Origin: HGM12998 sp900756495
GTDB taxonomy: Bacteria; Bacillota; Clostridia; Oscillospirales; Oscillospiraceae
Direction: 5' to 3'
NCBI GenBank assembly: GCA_958477305.1
Contig: CAUEFI010000010.1
Coordinates: forward strand, 53,639-117,638
Length of the DNA stretch: 64,000 nucleotides
Shown: positions 33,705-42,737 of the stretch, piece after piece
Position numbering within the stretch: position 1 is the stretch's first letter
Layout of the letters: every line of letters starts with the position of its first letter
The notes under the pieces: model-generated
The model's input: the letters and a program-made list of their open reading frames with translations, nothing else
Told to the model about the DNA's origin: nothing
The model's database searches: none
Translations under genes and position numbers: made by a program

Positions 33705-33708
33705 GACA

Positions 33709-34434
33709 CTATACCTTCACTGCACCCAGTATTTCGCCAATGGGGCCGTTCAAAATAAGATTGGCCCTGTTGTCATAAGGAGTAGGTGATTTATTGATCA
33801 GGACCAGCTTGTCACCCTGATAATAGCGGATCAGGCCCGCTGCTGGGTAAACCGCCAAGGAGGTCCCTCCGATGATAAGCATATCGGCCCGGGAAATGGC
33901 CAGGACGGCGGCCTCCATGGTCTCTTCATCCAGATTCTCCTCATAGAGCACTACATCCGGCTTCACAATTCCGCCGCATACCCGGCACTTGGGGATCCCC
34001 TGGCTGTGATAGATAAAATCCAGGTCATAGAACTGGCGGCACTTCATACAGTAGTTTCGGTGGACAGAGCCATGAAGCTCATACACCACCCCGCTTCCCG
34101 CCGCCTGGTGGAGGCCGTCGATGTTCTGGGTCACCACTGCCTTCAGCTTACCCGCCCGCTCCAGTTCAGCCAGCTTTAAATGGGCGGCATTGGGCTTTGC
34201 GTCTGGAAAGAGCATCTTATCCCGGTAGAAGCGGTAGAACTCCTCCGGGTCCCGGTCAAAGAAGCTGCGGCTGATGATTGCTTCTGGCGGGTACTTGTAC
34301 TGCATATTGTACAGCCCGTCCGTGCTGCGGAAATCGGGAATTCCGCTCTCCGTGGACACCCCCGCCCCGCCGAAAAAGACAATCTTACTGCTCTCGTCAA
34401 TCCACTGCTGGAACTGTCTGCGCTTTTCGTCCAT
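33709..34434 (-). CDS. cobB: NAD-dependent protein deacylase (sirtuin)
   Basis: A 241-residue sirtuin. It has 'FFGGAGVSTESGIPDFRS', 'VVTQNIDGLHQAAGS', catalytic His in 'VYELHGS', two Cys pairs (CMKC and CRVC) for zinc, and 'GGTSLAVYPAAGL'. It removes acyl groups from lysines using NAD and is the housekeeping type, unlike the SIR2 domain at 13269. AAGGAGG stands before the ATG. Confidence 0.93.
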   Translation of the reverse strand: MDEKRRQFQQWIDESSKIVFFGGAGVSTESGIPDFRSTDGLYNMQYKYPPEAIISRSFFDRDPEEFYRFYRDKMLFPDAKPNAAHLKLAELERAGKLKAVVTQNIDGLHQAAGSGVVYELHGSVHRNYCMKCRQFYDLDFIYHSQGIPKCRVCGGIVKPDVVLYEENLDEETMEAAVLAISRADMLIIGGTSLAVYPAAGLIRYYQGDKLVLINKSPTPYDNRANLILNGPIGEILGAVKV

Positions 34435-34465
34435 GTATTATCCTCCTTTTCAGCGGTTCAGCCAA

Positions 34466-34627
34466 TTATGGCTTCTTTCTATGGCGGCAATAAGTGTGGG
34501 GACAGCTGGAGCAGCCGCCGCAGTCACAGCCTCGCTTGCCCTTGAGCTGCCGGTGGAAGCGGTAGATGAGGTAGACCGCAGCCCAGACAACGAGGGCGGC
34601 CACCCCAAGATAGATGAAATATTTCAT
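34466..34627 (-). CDS. FeoB-associated Cys-rich membrane protein
   Basis: A 53-residue protein with one membrane helix ('YLGVAALVVWAAVYLIYRF'), a basic stretch and a Cys-rich tail (CDCGGCSSCP, then HTYC). GAGGA lies ahead of the ATG. It starts 10 bases after the feoB stop. This small partner is regularly found behind feoB in Firmicutes; it may help iron transfer or complex stability, but its role is not proved. Confidence 0.85.
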   Translation of the reverse strand: MKYFIYLGVAALVVWAAVYLIYRFHRQLKGKRGCDCGGCSSCPHTYCRHRKKP

Positions 34628-34636
34628 AGGCAATCC

Positions 34637-37105
34637 TCAACGAAACAGCAGGGACCCGATCTGGTAGACCAGGAGGGAGCCGATATAGGCCGCGCCGATC
34701 TGCCAGGCCACCGAGGCCAGGGTCCACTTGGTGGAATTCATCTCCTTATGAATGGTGGAGACTGCCGCCACACAGGGGACATACAGGAGTACAAAGACCA
34801 GAAATGCGTAAGCAGCCACCGGCGTGGCAAACGTGCCGGACAGCGCGGCGGCAATGGCCGTGCCGCTGGCTGTGACGGAAAACCCATAAAACATACTCAT
34901 AGACGAGACCACCATCTCCTTGGCCACCAGGCCGGTCAGGAGGGCCACCGCAGCCTGCCAGGTTCCAAACCCCAGCGGCTTCAGAACAGGTGCGATAAAG
35001 GAACCGATATAACCCAGCAGGGAGTACTCCTCATGGACTACCATTCCGAAAGCGCCCCCCTCCACACCGAAGGACTGGAGGAACCAGAGCAGAACGCTCA
35101 TGGCCAGAATGAGCGTTCCCGCTTTGATGAGGAAGCCCTTAACCTTTTCCCATACGTGCAGGGCCATATTTCTGGCAGTAGGCATCCGATAGGGAGGCAG
35201 CTCCAGCACAAAGGCGGCCGGCTCCCCCGGGAAAACAAATTTTTTCAGAATAATGCCAGATACGATCGCAAAGATCAGCCCCAACAGGTACAGAGAGAAG
35301 ACCACCACCCCGCCGTACCGTGGAAAAAACGCGGCGGTGAGCAGGGCGTAGACCGGCAGCCGGGCCGAGCAGGACATAAAGGGCACCAGCATGATTGTCA
35401 TGCGGCGGTCCTTTTCATTCTCCATAGTACGCGCCCCCATCACGGCAGGCACCGTACAGCCGAAGCCCATCAGCATGGGGATAAACGCCTTTCCCGAAAG
35501 GCCAAAGCGCCGCAGCAGCCGGTCCATGATAAAGGCTGCCCGGGCCATATAGCCCGAGTCCTCCAGAAAGGACAGGAACAGGAACAGAATCGCAATCTGC
35601 GGCAGAAAGGTGAGCACGCCGCCGACGCCTGCAATGACGCCGTCCACCAGCAGGGCCTCTACCCAGGGAGCGGTCCCGGCGGCGTCCAGCACACTGCGCA
35701 CCGCCCCGGCAAAATAGCCGCCGATCAGCGTGTCCACGCCATCCGCTAAAACCTGACCTGGACCGAAGGTCAGTGCAAACATCGCCAGCATCATGAGCAG
35801 GAACACCGGGATGGCGAAGATCTTATGGGTGACGATGGAGTCAATCCTGTCTGAAGTGGTGAGGGCGTCACGGGCGCGCCCCTTTTTTACCGACAGAGAG
35901 ACGACATCTTGGATGTACCGGTATCGGCTGTCCGCAATGAGGGTCTCCCGGTCCCCCAGGTCGTAGGCCCCTTCATACTCGGCGGCAACGGCGTCTACCG
36001 ACGCCTGCGTCTTCTCATCCAGCCCCAAGGCCTTGGAAACCAGCGGGTCTCCCTCAATCAGCTTGACTGCCGCCCAATGGGCGGGGATGTTGGCTCCATA
36101 GGCACGATCGTGGATCAACTCGCCCACCCGGTGGTGAATCTCATGGGTATAGTCGTCATAGAGGTCGTCGGGTTCCAGCGTAACCCCGACATGCATCTGC
36201 CTGTGGGCCACCCTCAGCAGTTCATCCACATTCTTGCCGGATCGGGCTGTGATGGGGATTACCGGCACCCCCAGGGCCCGTGAGAGGCGATCCACGTCTA
36301 TGCGGTCCCCGTGCTTCTCCACCTCATCCATGAAGTTGAGTGCAATCACCATGGGCCGCTCCAGCTCCAGGAGCTGAGCCGTGAGGTAGAGGTTTCGCTC
36401 AATATTTGTGGCGTCAACAATATCGATAATGGCATCCGGGTGCTCTCCCACTATGAAATCCCGCGCCACAATCTCTTCCATGGAATAGGGGGAGAGCGAG
36501 TAAATGCCTGGCAGATCCACCACTGTGACGGCCTTGCCGTCCACGCTGGCCCTGCCCTCCTTTTTCTCCACCGTAACGCCGGGCCAGTTGCCCACATACT
36601 GGTTAGAGCCTGTGAGTGCATTAAACAGGGTGGTTTTTCCGCAGTTGGGGTTACCCACCAGGGCCAGCTTCATCTCCCGGCTGTCATGGCTGGCATAGTC
36701 GGGCTCACCGCCGTGCTCCCGCGCCTCATGGGCGTGCGCGGCCGTCATCCGCCGGAGCGTCTCCTCATCCGGAACCCGCTGAACCATGCCGTGGCGCTCA
36801 TGAGTATGGGGCCGCTGCACTGGATTCATCCCAGGCGGGCACAGGGTGATCTGCCTGGCATCCTCCTTACGGAGCGAAAGCTCATAGCCTCTCAGGTTTA
36901 CCTCAATGGGGTCCCCGAAAGGTGCCACCTTCCGCACCAGGATTTCAGTACCCGGTGTGAGACCCATATCTACCAGCCGGCGCTTTACCGGCCCCTTATC
37001 ACTGCCGACCCGAAGGATAAATCCCCTCTCACCTGGGACAAGGTCCTCCAGCGTACGCCGGCTCTGTTCCAATTCCGTCTTCATAGTCCCTTCGTCCAAT
37101 CCCAT
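34637..37105 (-). CDS. feoB: ferrous iron transporter, FeoA-FeoB fusion
   Basis: An 822-residue fusion. Residues about 18-92 form the SH3-like FeoA domain ('RRLVDMGLTPGTEILVRKVA'). A His-rich linker (about 95-142; HTHERH, HAHEAREHGG) leads to the FeoB GTPase with GNPNCGKTT, 'VTVEKKEG', DLPG and 'NFMDEVEKHG'. The C-terminal half is the membrane part with 'MGFGCTVPAVMGARTMENEK'. It imports Fe(II). Starts at 37105 or 37084 are both possible. The small Cys-rich gene follows. Confidence 0.93.
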   Translation of the reverse strand: MGLDEGTMKTELEQSRRTLEDLVPGERGFILRVGSDKGPVKRRLVDMGLTPGTEILVRKVAPFGDPIEVNLRGYELSLRKEDARQITLCPPGMNPVQRPHTHERHGMVQRVPDEETLRRMTAAHAHEAREHGGEPDYASHDSREMKLALVGNPNCGKTTLFNALTGSNQYVGNWPGVTVEKKEGRASVDGKAVTVVDLPGIYSLSPYSMEEIVARDFIVGEHPDAIIDIVDATNIERNLYLTAQLLELERPMVIALNFMDEVEKHGDRIDVDRLSRALGVPVIPITARSGKNVDELLRVAHRQMHVGVTLEPDDLYDDYTHEIHHRVGELIHDRAYGANIPAHWAAVKLIEGDPLVSKALGLDEKTQASVDAVAAEYEGAYDLGDRETLIADSRYRYIQDVVSLSVKKGRARDALTTSDRIDSIVTHKIFAIPVFLLMMLAMFALTFGPGQVLADGVDTLIGGYFAGAVRSVLDAAGTAPWVEALLVDGVIAGVGGVLTFLPQIAILFLFLSFLEDSGYMARAAFIMDRLLRRFGLSGKAFIPMLMGFGCTVPAVMGARTMENEKDRRMTIMLVPFMSCSARLPVYALLTAAFFPRYGGVVVFSLYLLGLIFAIVSGIILKKFVFPGEPAAFVLELPPYRMPTARNMALHVWEKVKGFLIKAGTLILAMSVLLWFLQSFGVEGGAFGMVVHEEYSLLGYIGSFIAPVLKPLGFGTWQAAVALLTGLVAKEMVVSSMSMFYGFSVTASGTAIAAALSGTFATPVAAYAFLVFVLLYVPCVAAVSTIHKEMNSTKWTLASVAWQIGAAYIGSLLVYQIGSLLFR

Positions 37106-37142
37106 CGATTCATCTTTTGATATGTCTGGTAATACCCTGCTG

Positions 37143-37172
37143 ATTATACTACACCGCTGGCGTCATTGACAA
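37143..37172 (-). promoter_or_regulatory. promoter of feoB
   Basis: On the minus strand TTGTCA (37167-37172) and TATAAT (37143-37148) with an 18-base spacer, about 40 bases before the ATG. The GTTAGC dyad found at the siderophore operon is not seen here. Confidence 0.7.
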
Positions 37173-37186
37173 GCGCTCTACGAAAA

Positions 37187-37214
37187 GGGCGTCCCGGAAA
37201 TTTCCGGGACGCCC
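37187..37214 (-). terminator. intrinsic terminator of the CD1247-like gene
   Basis: An 11-bp stem plus AAATTT centre (37187-37214), followed on the minus strand by TTTTC. Confidence 0.75.
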
Positions 37215-37234
37215 GAATATCACAAATTTACGCC

Positions 37235-37672
37235 TTAGTCCTCGTGATCCTCACAGCCGCAGTCGCAGCAGCCGTCTTCACAGTCGTCGGTCAGCTCCAT
37301 AGAAAACTTTTCTTTACAATTGGGGCACTGCACCACGCCGGAGTCCAGTACATCGCCGTCAATGACCAGCGTCTCGCCGCAGTTGGGGCAATCCGTCTCA
37401 AAAAAATCCTCATCGTCGCCGCAGCAGCAGTCGTCCTCATCGTCTTCCTCTTCAAAAACGACATCTTCCACATCGGAGAGATCATCAGACAAAGCGTCTA
37501 TCTCTTCGCCCAAGGCCACGGCGTTCTCCTCCAAATCCTCAATGGACATGCCGATCTCCTCCAGAATCCCGATCATCACGGAGATAAGCTTGCCCTCCTT
37601 GGATTTCTCAGTGTCGATGGCCAAGCCCTCGGCCAGCCCTTTCAGGTACGCGACCTTCTCAGAAATAGTCAT
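37235..37672 (-). CDS. CD1247-like protein with zinc ribbon
   Basis: A 145-residue protein: helical N-terminus ('ISEKVAYLKGLAEGLAID'), a very acidic middle, a zinc ribbon (CPNC about 20 residues before another CPNC) and a Cys/Asp-rich tail (CCDCGC). This is the pattern of the CD1247 N-terminal-domain proteins of Clostridia. ATG 37672 follows AAAGGAGA. The function is unknown; metal binding is plausible from the Cys content. Confidence 0.8.
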   Translation of the reverse strand: MTISEKVAYLKGLAEGLAIDTEKSKEGKLISVMIGILEEIGMSIEDLEENAVALGEEIDALSDDLSDVEDVVFEEEDDEDDCCCGDDEDFFETDCPNCGETLVIDGDVLDSGVVQCPNCKEKFSMELTDDCEDGCCDCGCEDHED

Positions 37673-37842
37673 GTTAATCTCCTTTTTCATGCGGCCGCGA
37701 AGGGCCTTCGTCATCACAAGAACCTTAAAACGGCATCTGCGCTTACGCCTGAAATGCCGCCGGCTCCTTGCGCTCTCTTAATCATTTCGAATATGCTTTC
37801 CTGGGCTTCGACTGGAGGGGCCCCTTACAGTGCAGCAGATCA

Positions 37843-38412
37843 TTAACCCTTGCAGCGCTCCAGATATTCGCCGGTGCGGGTGTCGATCTTGATTTTATCG
37901 CCGGGGTTGATGAAGAGGGGAACCTTGATTTCAGCCCCAGTCTCCAGTGTGGCGGGCTTGGTGACATTGGTGGCGGTGTCTCCCTTGAAGCCAGGGTCCG
38001 TCTCGGTGACCTCCAGATCGACAAAGGTGGGGGGCTCCACAGCAAAAATCTTGCCTTTGTAGGAGTTGATCTTGCAGACCATGTTTTCCTTTACGAAGCG
38101 GAAGTTATCGCCCAGCAGCTCAGCGCCGATGGGAATCAGCTCATAGCTCTCGGGATCCATAAAGTAGTACAGGTCGCCGTCATTATAGCTGTACTCCATA
38201 TCCTTGCGCTCCACATAGGCCTGCTCAAACTTGGCGGTGGGGTTGAACGAAGTCTCAGTGACACCGCCGGTGATGACGTTCTTCATCTTGGTACGCACGA
38301 AAGCCGCGCCCTTGCCGGGCTTTACATGCTGAAACTCCACCACCTGCATGACCTGGCCGTCCATCTCAAAGGTGACGCCGTTACGGAAATCGCTGGCAGT
38401 AATCGTAGGCAT
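37843..38412 (-). CDS. efp: elongation factor P
   Basis: A 189-residue translation factor of the usual length that rescues ribosomes stalled on polyproline. It has the KOW-like N-terminus and the loop 'KPGKGAAFVRTKMKN', with K34 at the position modified in other bacteria. The ending 'GDKIKIDTRTGEYLER' is typical. GGAGGA precedes the ATG. It has its own promoter and lies downstream of pepP, as in many Firmicutes. The LCP protein at 52079 has a long Pro-rich tail and would be a natural client. Confidence 0.96.
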   Translation of the reverse strand: MPTITASDFRNGVTFEMDGQVMQVVEFQHVKPGKGAAFVRTKMKNVITGGVTETSFNPTAKFEQAYVERKDMEYSYNDGDLYYFMDPESYELIPIGAELLGDNFRFVKENMVCKINSYKGKIFAVEPPTFVDLEVTETDPGFKGDTATNVTKPATLETGAEIKVPLFINPGDKIKIDTRTGEYLERCKG

Positions 38413-38457
38413 ATCAATTCATCCTCCAAAAAAAGGTTTTCATTTTTTAGCTGTATC

Positions 38458-38486
38458 ATTGTACCCTATTATTCCCCTGTTTGCAA
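38458..38486 (-). promoter_or_regulatory. promoter of efp
   Basis: On the minus strand TTGCAA (38481-38486), 17 bases, TACAAT (38458-38463). Confidence 0.65.
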
Positions 38487-38492
38487 GGGTTT

Positions 38493-39557
38493 TCAGAGAA
38501 TTATAAGCTCTTTCGGCGCTTTTGTCAGATTGATGTTGCCGGTCTCAGTCAAAACCAGCACATCTTCAATGCGCACACCAAAGCGGCCGGGGAGATAAAT
38601 GCCCGGTTCGGCAGAAATGGCGGCACCCACGGGCAGCGGCTCCTTGTTGCGCAGGTTGGCGTTGGGGTTCTCATGGATCTCAATGCCCACGCTGTGGCCG
38701 AATCCATGACCAAAGTATGCCCCATAGCCGGCGTCGGCAATCACCTTCTGGGCCGCCATATGGATATCCACCCCGGGTACGCCCGCCTTTGCCGCGGCAA
38801 TCCCCGCCAGTTGGGCCTCCAGAACGGTGTGGTAGACTTTCTTCATCTCATCGCCGGGCTCCCCCACCGCCACAGTCCGGGTCATATCGGAGCAGTATCC
38901 GCCAAATTTGCAGCCGAAATCCATTGTGACAAAGTCGCCCCGCTCTATCTTCCGATCGCCGGGAATGCCATGGGGCAGGCTGCCGTTTGGCCCGGACACC
39001 ACAATGGGGTCAAAGGACATCTTCTCTGCCCCAAAGCGGAGCATGTCATACTGGAGCTTGGCTGCGATCTCCTTCTCGGTGAGTCCGGGCCGGATAAAGC
39101 CCAAAATCTCGTCCAGGGCGCGCTCGGAGATCCGCTGTGCCTGGACCATCAGCGCAATCTCCTCCTGGTCCTTGCTGGCACGGAGCTTCTCCAGCAGATC
39201 GGAGGCGGGTATCAGTTCGGCTGACAGGGCGGCGGCGTAAACCTCGTACTCCTCTACCGTCATGTAGTGCTTCTCAAAGCCCAGCCGCTTGATATTGTGG
39301 CGGTCAATGATGGCCTGAACCATCTGGCGGTAGTTCCGATCCGCCTCCGGCAGAGAGACAGCGGCGCCGGCAACGAGCTTTCCAGCGGCCTCAATGTACC
39401 GGGAGTCTGTGTAGTAGTAGTTTTGTTCCGGCGTAACCACAACCACGCCCTCCCCATGGAAGCCGACGGCGTAAAATTCTCCGGGCTCGCTGGTGATCAG
39501 CATGGCGTCCAGTCCGTATTCGGGCAGCTTTGCTGCAATTTGTTTCAGATGGTTCAT
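38493..39557 (-). CDS. pepP: Xaa-Pro peptidase (M24B)
   Basis: A 354-residue metallopeptidase that cleaves next to proline. The creatinase-type N-domain is followed by a pita-bread domain with metal ligands in 'MDFGCKFGGYCSDMTRT' (two Asp), 'GHGFGHSVG' (His), 'SAEPGIYL' (Glu) and 'GVRIEDV' (Glu). ATG 39557 has AAGGA 10 bases upstream; the longer frame has no site. Confidence 0.92.
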   Translation of the reverse strand: MNHLKQIAAKLPEYGLDAMLITSEPGEFYAVGFHGEGVVVVTPEQNYYYTDSRYIEAAGKLVAGAAVSLPEADRNYRQMVQAIIDRHNIKRLGFEKHYMTVEEYEVYAAALSAELIPASDLLEKLRASKDQEEIALMVQAQRISERALDEILGFIRPGLTEKEIAAKLQYDMLRFGAEKMSFDPIVVSGPNGSLPHGIPGDRKIERGDFVTMDFGCKFGGYCSDMTRTVAVGEPGDEMKKVYHTVLEAQLAGIAAAKAGVPGVDIHMAAQKVIADAGYGAYFGHGFGHSVGIEIHENPNANLRNKEPLPVGAAISAEPGIYLPGRFGVRIEDVLVLTETGNINLTKAPKELIIL

Positions 39558-39617
39558 AATCACAACATTCCTTTCTGAATGATGGCCTGCCATTTTGCAG
39601 GATCGCACACGCTTTTA

Positions 39618-40487
39618 TCATGCGTCATCCGCCGTCCGGCAGACCTCCAAGTACATCCTTTTCATCGTCAGCGCATCCTCCGCCTGGGTTCCCGCGCTCT
39701 CGCAGATAAAGGTGGGACTCCAGCCCCGGCGGGCAATTTCGGCCATAAGCGGGGCCGGGTCGGGGCCGTAGTCGCTCTGGTCAAAGGTCAGATGAACCTT
39801 CTCACCCCCATTGGGAGTAAATTGAATTTTGGAAAAGTGGCTGTGGAAGCGGGAAGCCCGCTCCTCCCCAAGCACAGCTTTGATGCGATCCAGAATGCGG
39901 ACCATAGCCTCATGCCCCTCCAGCTCTCCCAGCGTACGGGCATACAGGTGGCCGAAATCCACGGTGGGCACCAGCCGCTCGTCCAGCTGGCAGAGCTCCA
40001 GCACCTCATCCAGATCCCCCAGCTGGTTGATCTTTCCCATGGTCTCCGGGCACAGGGCAATATGTCCATAGCCCTCCCCGTCGCAGGCCGCCAGCGCCTG
40101 CCGCATGGAGCGCAGGGCAATGTCCAGCGCCTCCCGGCGGGTACGCTTCATGAGCGCCCCGGTGTGAACCACCACCCGTACCGCCCCCATCCAGTCTGCG
40201 GCCTGGCAGGCAGCCAGAATATAGCCGGTGGTCTTTCTCTGGCTCTCCGGCTCAGGGTTGGCCAGATTGATAAAATAGGGCGCATGGAGGGAGAGACGGA
40301 TTCCGCACGCCGCTGCATGTTCTCCCAGGCTGCGGGCGGTTCCCTCCCCTATATGAACGCCCTTACCGCACTGATACTCATAACAATCCAGTCCGAAATC
40401 CGCAATCCACTTGGGCGCGTCCAGAGAAGATCGGTGAACAGCAGAAAAGCTGTCGGAATTTCCGGCTGGTCCAAACGTTGCGCTCAT
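39618..40487 (-). CDS. TIM-barrel protein of the AP endonuclease 2 family
   Basis: A 289-residue TIM barrel of the Nfo/xylose-isomerase-like group: 'GIRLSLHAPYFINLANP', 'VVVHTGALMKRTRREALDIA', 'IALCPETMGKINQLGDLDEV', 'VPTVDFGHLYAR', 'FHSHFSKIQF' and 'TFICESAG', with the His/Glu/Asp ligands of a metal site. It may repair abasic DNA or act on a sugar. The ATG at 40487 overlaps the yqeG stop by four bases (ATGA). Confidence 0.82.
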   Translation of the reverse strand: MSATFGPAGNSDSFSAVHRSSLDAPKWIADFGLDCYEYQCGKGVHIGEGTARSLGEHAAACGIRLSLHAPYFINLANPEPESQRKTTGYILAACQAADWMGAVRVVVHTGALMKRTRREALDIALRSMRQALAACDGEGYGHIALCPETMGKINQLGDLDEVLELCQLDERLVPTVDFGHLYARTLGELEGHEAMVRILDRIKAVLGEERASRFHSHFSKIQFTPNGGEKVHLTFDQSDYGPDPAPLMAEIARRGWSPTFICESAGTQAEDALTMKRMYLEVCRTADDA

Positions 40488-40993
40488 AGGCGTCTGCTTC
40501 TCCTTTTTGCTATGGTACGGAAGGGCCACTCCACGGCATACCGCAGATAGCGCCCCGGATTGCCCGCCAAGCGAATGGGCTCCACCAGCAGCGTCTCCAC
40601 CCCGGCGTTGCTTCCGCCCAGAATGTCCGTAAAAATCTGATCCCCCACGATTGCAGTCTGGGCTCTGGTACATCCCATCTCTTCCATCGCCGCATAAAAA
40701 GACATGGGCTTGGGCTTGCCCGCGTGGCCGATAAAGGGGACGCCCAGGGCCTCGGCAAAACGGCGGGCCCGGTCTGGATGCCGGTTGTTGGAGAGAATGA
40801 AGAGGGTCACGCCGCTGGCCTTCAGCTCCCTTTCCCAGGCCCGTACACGCTCCGTAGGCTCCGCAACGCCATAGGGGACCAGTGTGTTGTCCAGATCGGC
40901 CAGCAGCAGCCGGATGCCTCTTTCCGCCAGCGCGGCAGGTTCAATGTCGTAAATGCTCTGATAGGCCCGCCGGGCCAGGAGGGAAAATCCCAT
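40484..40993 (-). CDS. YqeG-family HAD IIIA phosphatase
   Basis: A 169-residue HAD phosphatase. Motif I is 'LLLADLDNTLVPYG', motif II 'LFILSNN', motif III lysine in 'HAGKPKP', and motif IV 'AIVGDQIFTDILGG'. The family acts on lipid-linked or small phosphates (PGP-phosphatase-like). AAGGGG stands before the ATG at 40993; longer frames overlap the divergent gene at 41081. It is coupled to the AP-endonuclease-like gene. Confidence 0.9.
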   Translation of the reverse strand: MGFSLLARRAYQSIYDIEPAALAERGIRLLLADLDNTLVPYGVAEPTERVRAWERELKASGVTLFILSNNRHPDRARRFAEALGVPFIGHAGKPKPMSFYAAMEEMGCTRAQTAIVGDQIFTDILGGSNAGVETLLVEPIRLAGNPGRYLRYAVEWPFRTIAKRRSRRL

Positions 40994-41080
40994 TGCGCCA
41001 CCCCTTCTAACCGCAAACTTGTCCGCATAGAATTTATTATACACACTTCCAAGAACTTGGACAAGGGGGTAACTTCCACT

Positions 41081-41854
41081 ATGCTTGCCAAATCGAATCT
41101 GATTCTCTCCGCCCCGCCCGACTTCGCCAAAGCCGCTCAGGAAACAGGTCTCCCCGTAGCCCATATGGCCTACCGGATTGGGGGCGGCCCCCATCTCTTT
41201 CGGGCCAACATGCCGGTGGCTGTCCGGGGCGGGCTCATGGTCATCGACAACCGGGGCTTTGATGGCCGTGGGGAGTCCACCCCCTTCTGCCACGAGGTGC
41301 TTCGCGAGTGTACCGCCCGCGGGTTCACCGGCGTCTTCTGCGACTTTGAGGGCCGTCCCATGCAGCTTCTGGCCAAGGTTGTAGAAGAATTGGGATCGCT
41401 GCTCCATAAACGGAACTGGCCTCTCTATGTCACCGAGGCCTACGGCAACTGCTCGGACAAGGCGAAGGTTCTGATCTCCACCGCCCTGTCAGGGGGTTCT
41501 CTGCGCCAGCGGCTGGAGGACGCGCTGCAGCAGTATGGGGGCCGGGTGGCCCTGGCGGTAGAGCGCGTGGCTGAGGACTTCTTTCTCCCCTCCCCCACCG
41601 GACAGGGCACGCCGCTGAGCCGGGAGGAATTAAAGGCCCGCATGGAGGAGCGATCCCCCTCCGTTTTCTTTTCCAGCGAGCTGTGCGCGCATTATTTTAC
41701 TTATATGTCCAAACAAAATGGAGCCCACTTTATTCTGTTCGACGACGCCGGAAGTATCCGTAAAAAACTGCAGATTGCCCGCAGCCTGGATATTGAGGAC
41801 GCCATTTTGGCCTATCCCCAGGTGGACGATCTGCTGCCGGAGCTGCTGGCATAA
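41081..41854 (+). CDS. unknown protein, possible TIM barrel
   Basis: A 257-residue soluble protein. Alternating strand/helix pattern and segments such as 'AVRGGLMVIDNRGFDGRGES', 'GFTGVFCDFEGRP' and 'LYVTEAYGNC' suggest a barrel, and the 'CDFE' strand end recalls glycoside hydrolase catalytic strands, but no family was recognised. AAGGGGG lies 12 bases before the ATG. It is divergent from yqeG and followed by a terminator shared with rpsU. Confidence 0.65.
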   Translation: MLAKSNLILSAPPDFAKAAQETGLPVAHMAYRIGGGPHLFRANMPVAVRGGLMVIDNRGFDGRGESTPFCHEVLRECTARGFTGVFCDFEGRPMQLLAKVVEELGSLLHKRNWPLYVTEAYGNCSDKAKVLISTALSGGSLRQRLEDALQQYGGRVALAVERVAEDFFLPSPTGQGTPLSREELKARMEERSPSVFFSSELCAHYFTYMSKQNGAHFILFDDAGSIRKKLQIARSLDIEDAILAYPQVDDLLPELLA

Positions 41855-41891
41855 CGGCTCGGCCGGCAGCGCGCTCCACTCGGTGCAGCAA

Positions 41892-41920
41892 AAACCCCGC
41901 GCCCTCGGGGCGCGGGGTTT
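41892..41920. terminator. bidirectional intrinsic terminator
   Basis: A perfect 13-bp stem (41892-41904 with 41908-41920) between the gene at 41081 and rpsU, with A- and T-runs on either side. Confidence 0.85.
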
Positions 41921-41931
41921 AATGACGGCTC

Positions 41932-42114
41932 TTAATAGAACTTTTTCCTGTTCTTGCGGGCGGCCTCAGACTTCTTGCGGCGCTTGACGCTCGGACTCTC
42001 GTAGTGCTCGCGCTTACGGACCTCGGCCAGTACGCCCGACTTAGCGCAGCTGCGCTTAAACCGCTTGAGTGCACTCTCCAGCGATTCATTTTCCTTCACA
42101 TGGACTTCCGACAT
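41932..42114 (-). CDS. rpsU: 30S ribosomal protein S21
   Basis: A 60-residue basic protein of normal length: 'NESLESALKRFKRSCAKSGV' and 'VRKREHYESPSVKRRKK'. GGAGGGAGGGG stands 6 bases before ATG 42114; a longer frame is rejected. It has a consensus promoter and its own terminator. Confidence 0.97.
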   Translation of the reverse strand: MSEVHVKENESLESALKRFKRSCAKSGVLAEVRKREHYESPSVKRRKKSEAARKNRKKFY

Positions 42115-42185
42115 TGACTTCCCCTCCCTCCGAAGCGGCAGGTATCGCCGCCAAAGGGCCACAAAGATATGGCTTTAACAGTACC

Positions 42186-42214
42186 ATTATATGCAGGAAT
42201 CCGTCAGTTGTCAA
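42186..42214 (-). promoter_or_regulatory. promoter of rpsU
   Basis: A full consensus sigma-A promoter on the minus strand: TTGACA (42209-42214), 17 bases, TATAAT (42186-42191). Confidence 0.85.
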
Positions 42215-42231
42215 GGAGAAGATTTCGGCAT

Positions 42232-42615
42232 TCACCGCTCACAGAAGAATTCCACTTCCTCGCCTGCAGGCCCCTGGCAAAAGCCCACCCGTATGGGATA
42301 GTCCCCGCCCAAGACCGCATCCTTCGGCTCCACCAGAATGGGACGGCCCAGGGCGCGCATCTGCTCTATCATGCCGTCCACATCATCCGTGCGCAGTGCA
42401 ATATGGGCGAAGCGGCCCTTATCGGGCAGCCCGGCGCCGTCGGCGAACACCTCCAGCAGGGTATTGCCCAGATCCAGCATTGCGCCGCGTCCCGCGCCTT
42501 CTCCCCAAGTCCGGACGGCCGGACATCCAAGCGTCTCCCCGTAAAAAGCCAGTACTTCCTCAAAATTTACTTCGTCTCTGGCCTTCAGGGCAATGTGATG
42601 AACACCATTTATCAT
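42232..42615 (-). CDS. VOC-family (glyoxalase-like) protein
   Basis: A 127-residue protein with the paired beta-alpha-beta-beta-beta modules of the VOC family: 'VHHIALKARD' (metal His), 'LLEVFADGAG', 'FAHIALRTDDVDGMIEQM' and 'FCQGPAGEEVEFFC' (metal Glu). GGAGGGAG stands before the ATG. Substrate not predictable. Confidence 0.85.
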   Translation of the reverse strand: MINGVHHIALKARDEVNFEEVLAFYGETLGCPAVRTWGEGAGRGAMLDLGNTLLEVFADGAGLPDKGRFAHIALRTDDVDGMIEQMRALGRPILVEPKDAVLGGDYPIRVGFCQGPAGEEVEFFCER

Positions 42616-42737
42616 AACGTTCTCCCTCCAGCATGACGGCCGATCCGGATGGCTGTGCTCTCCGCGGTTTCAGTCAGCTGCCTGCCGCAGCCTGCGCGCC
42701 TCCCGGCATTGCTCTCTAAATATGGCAGAACGAGCGC

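Noticed and set aside
34274..35749. 491-codon plus-strand frame over feoB
   Set aside because: Complement of the clear FeoB membrane domain, rich in His, Gln and Arg, without a ribosome site.
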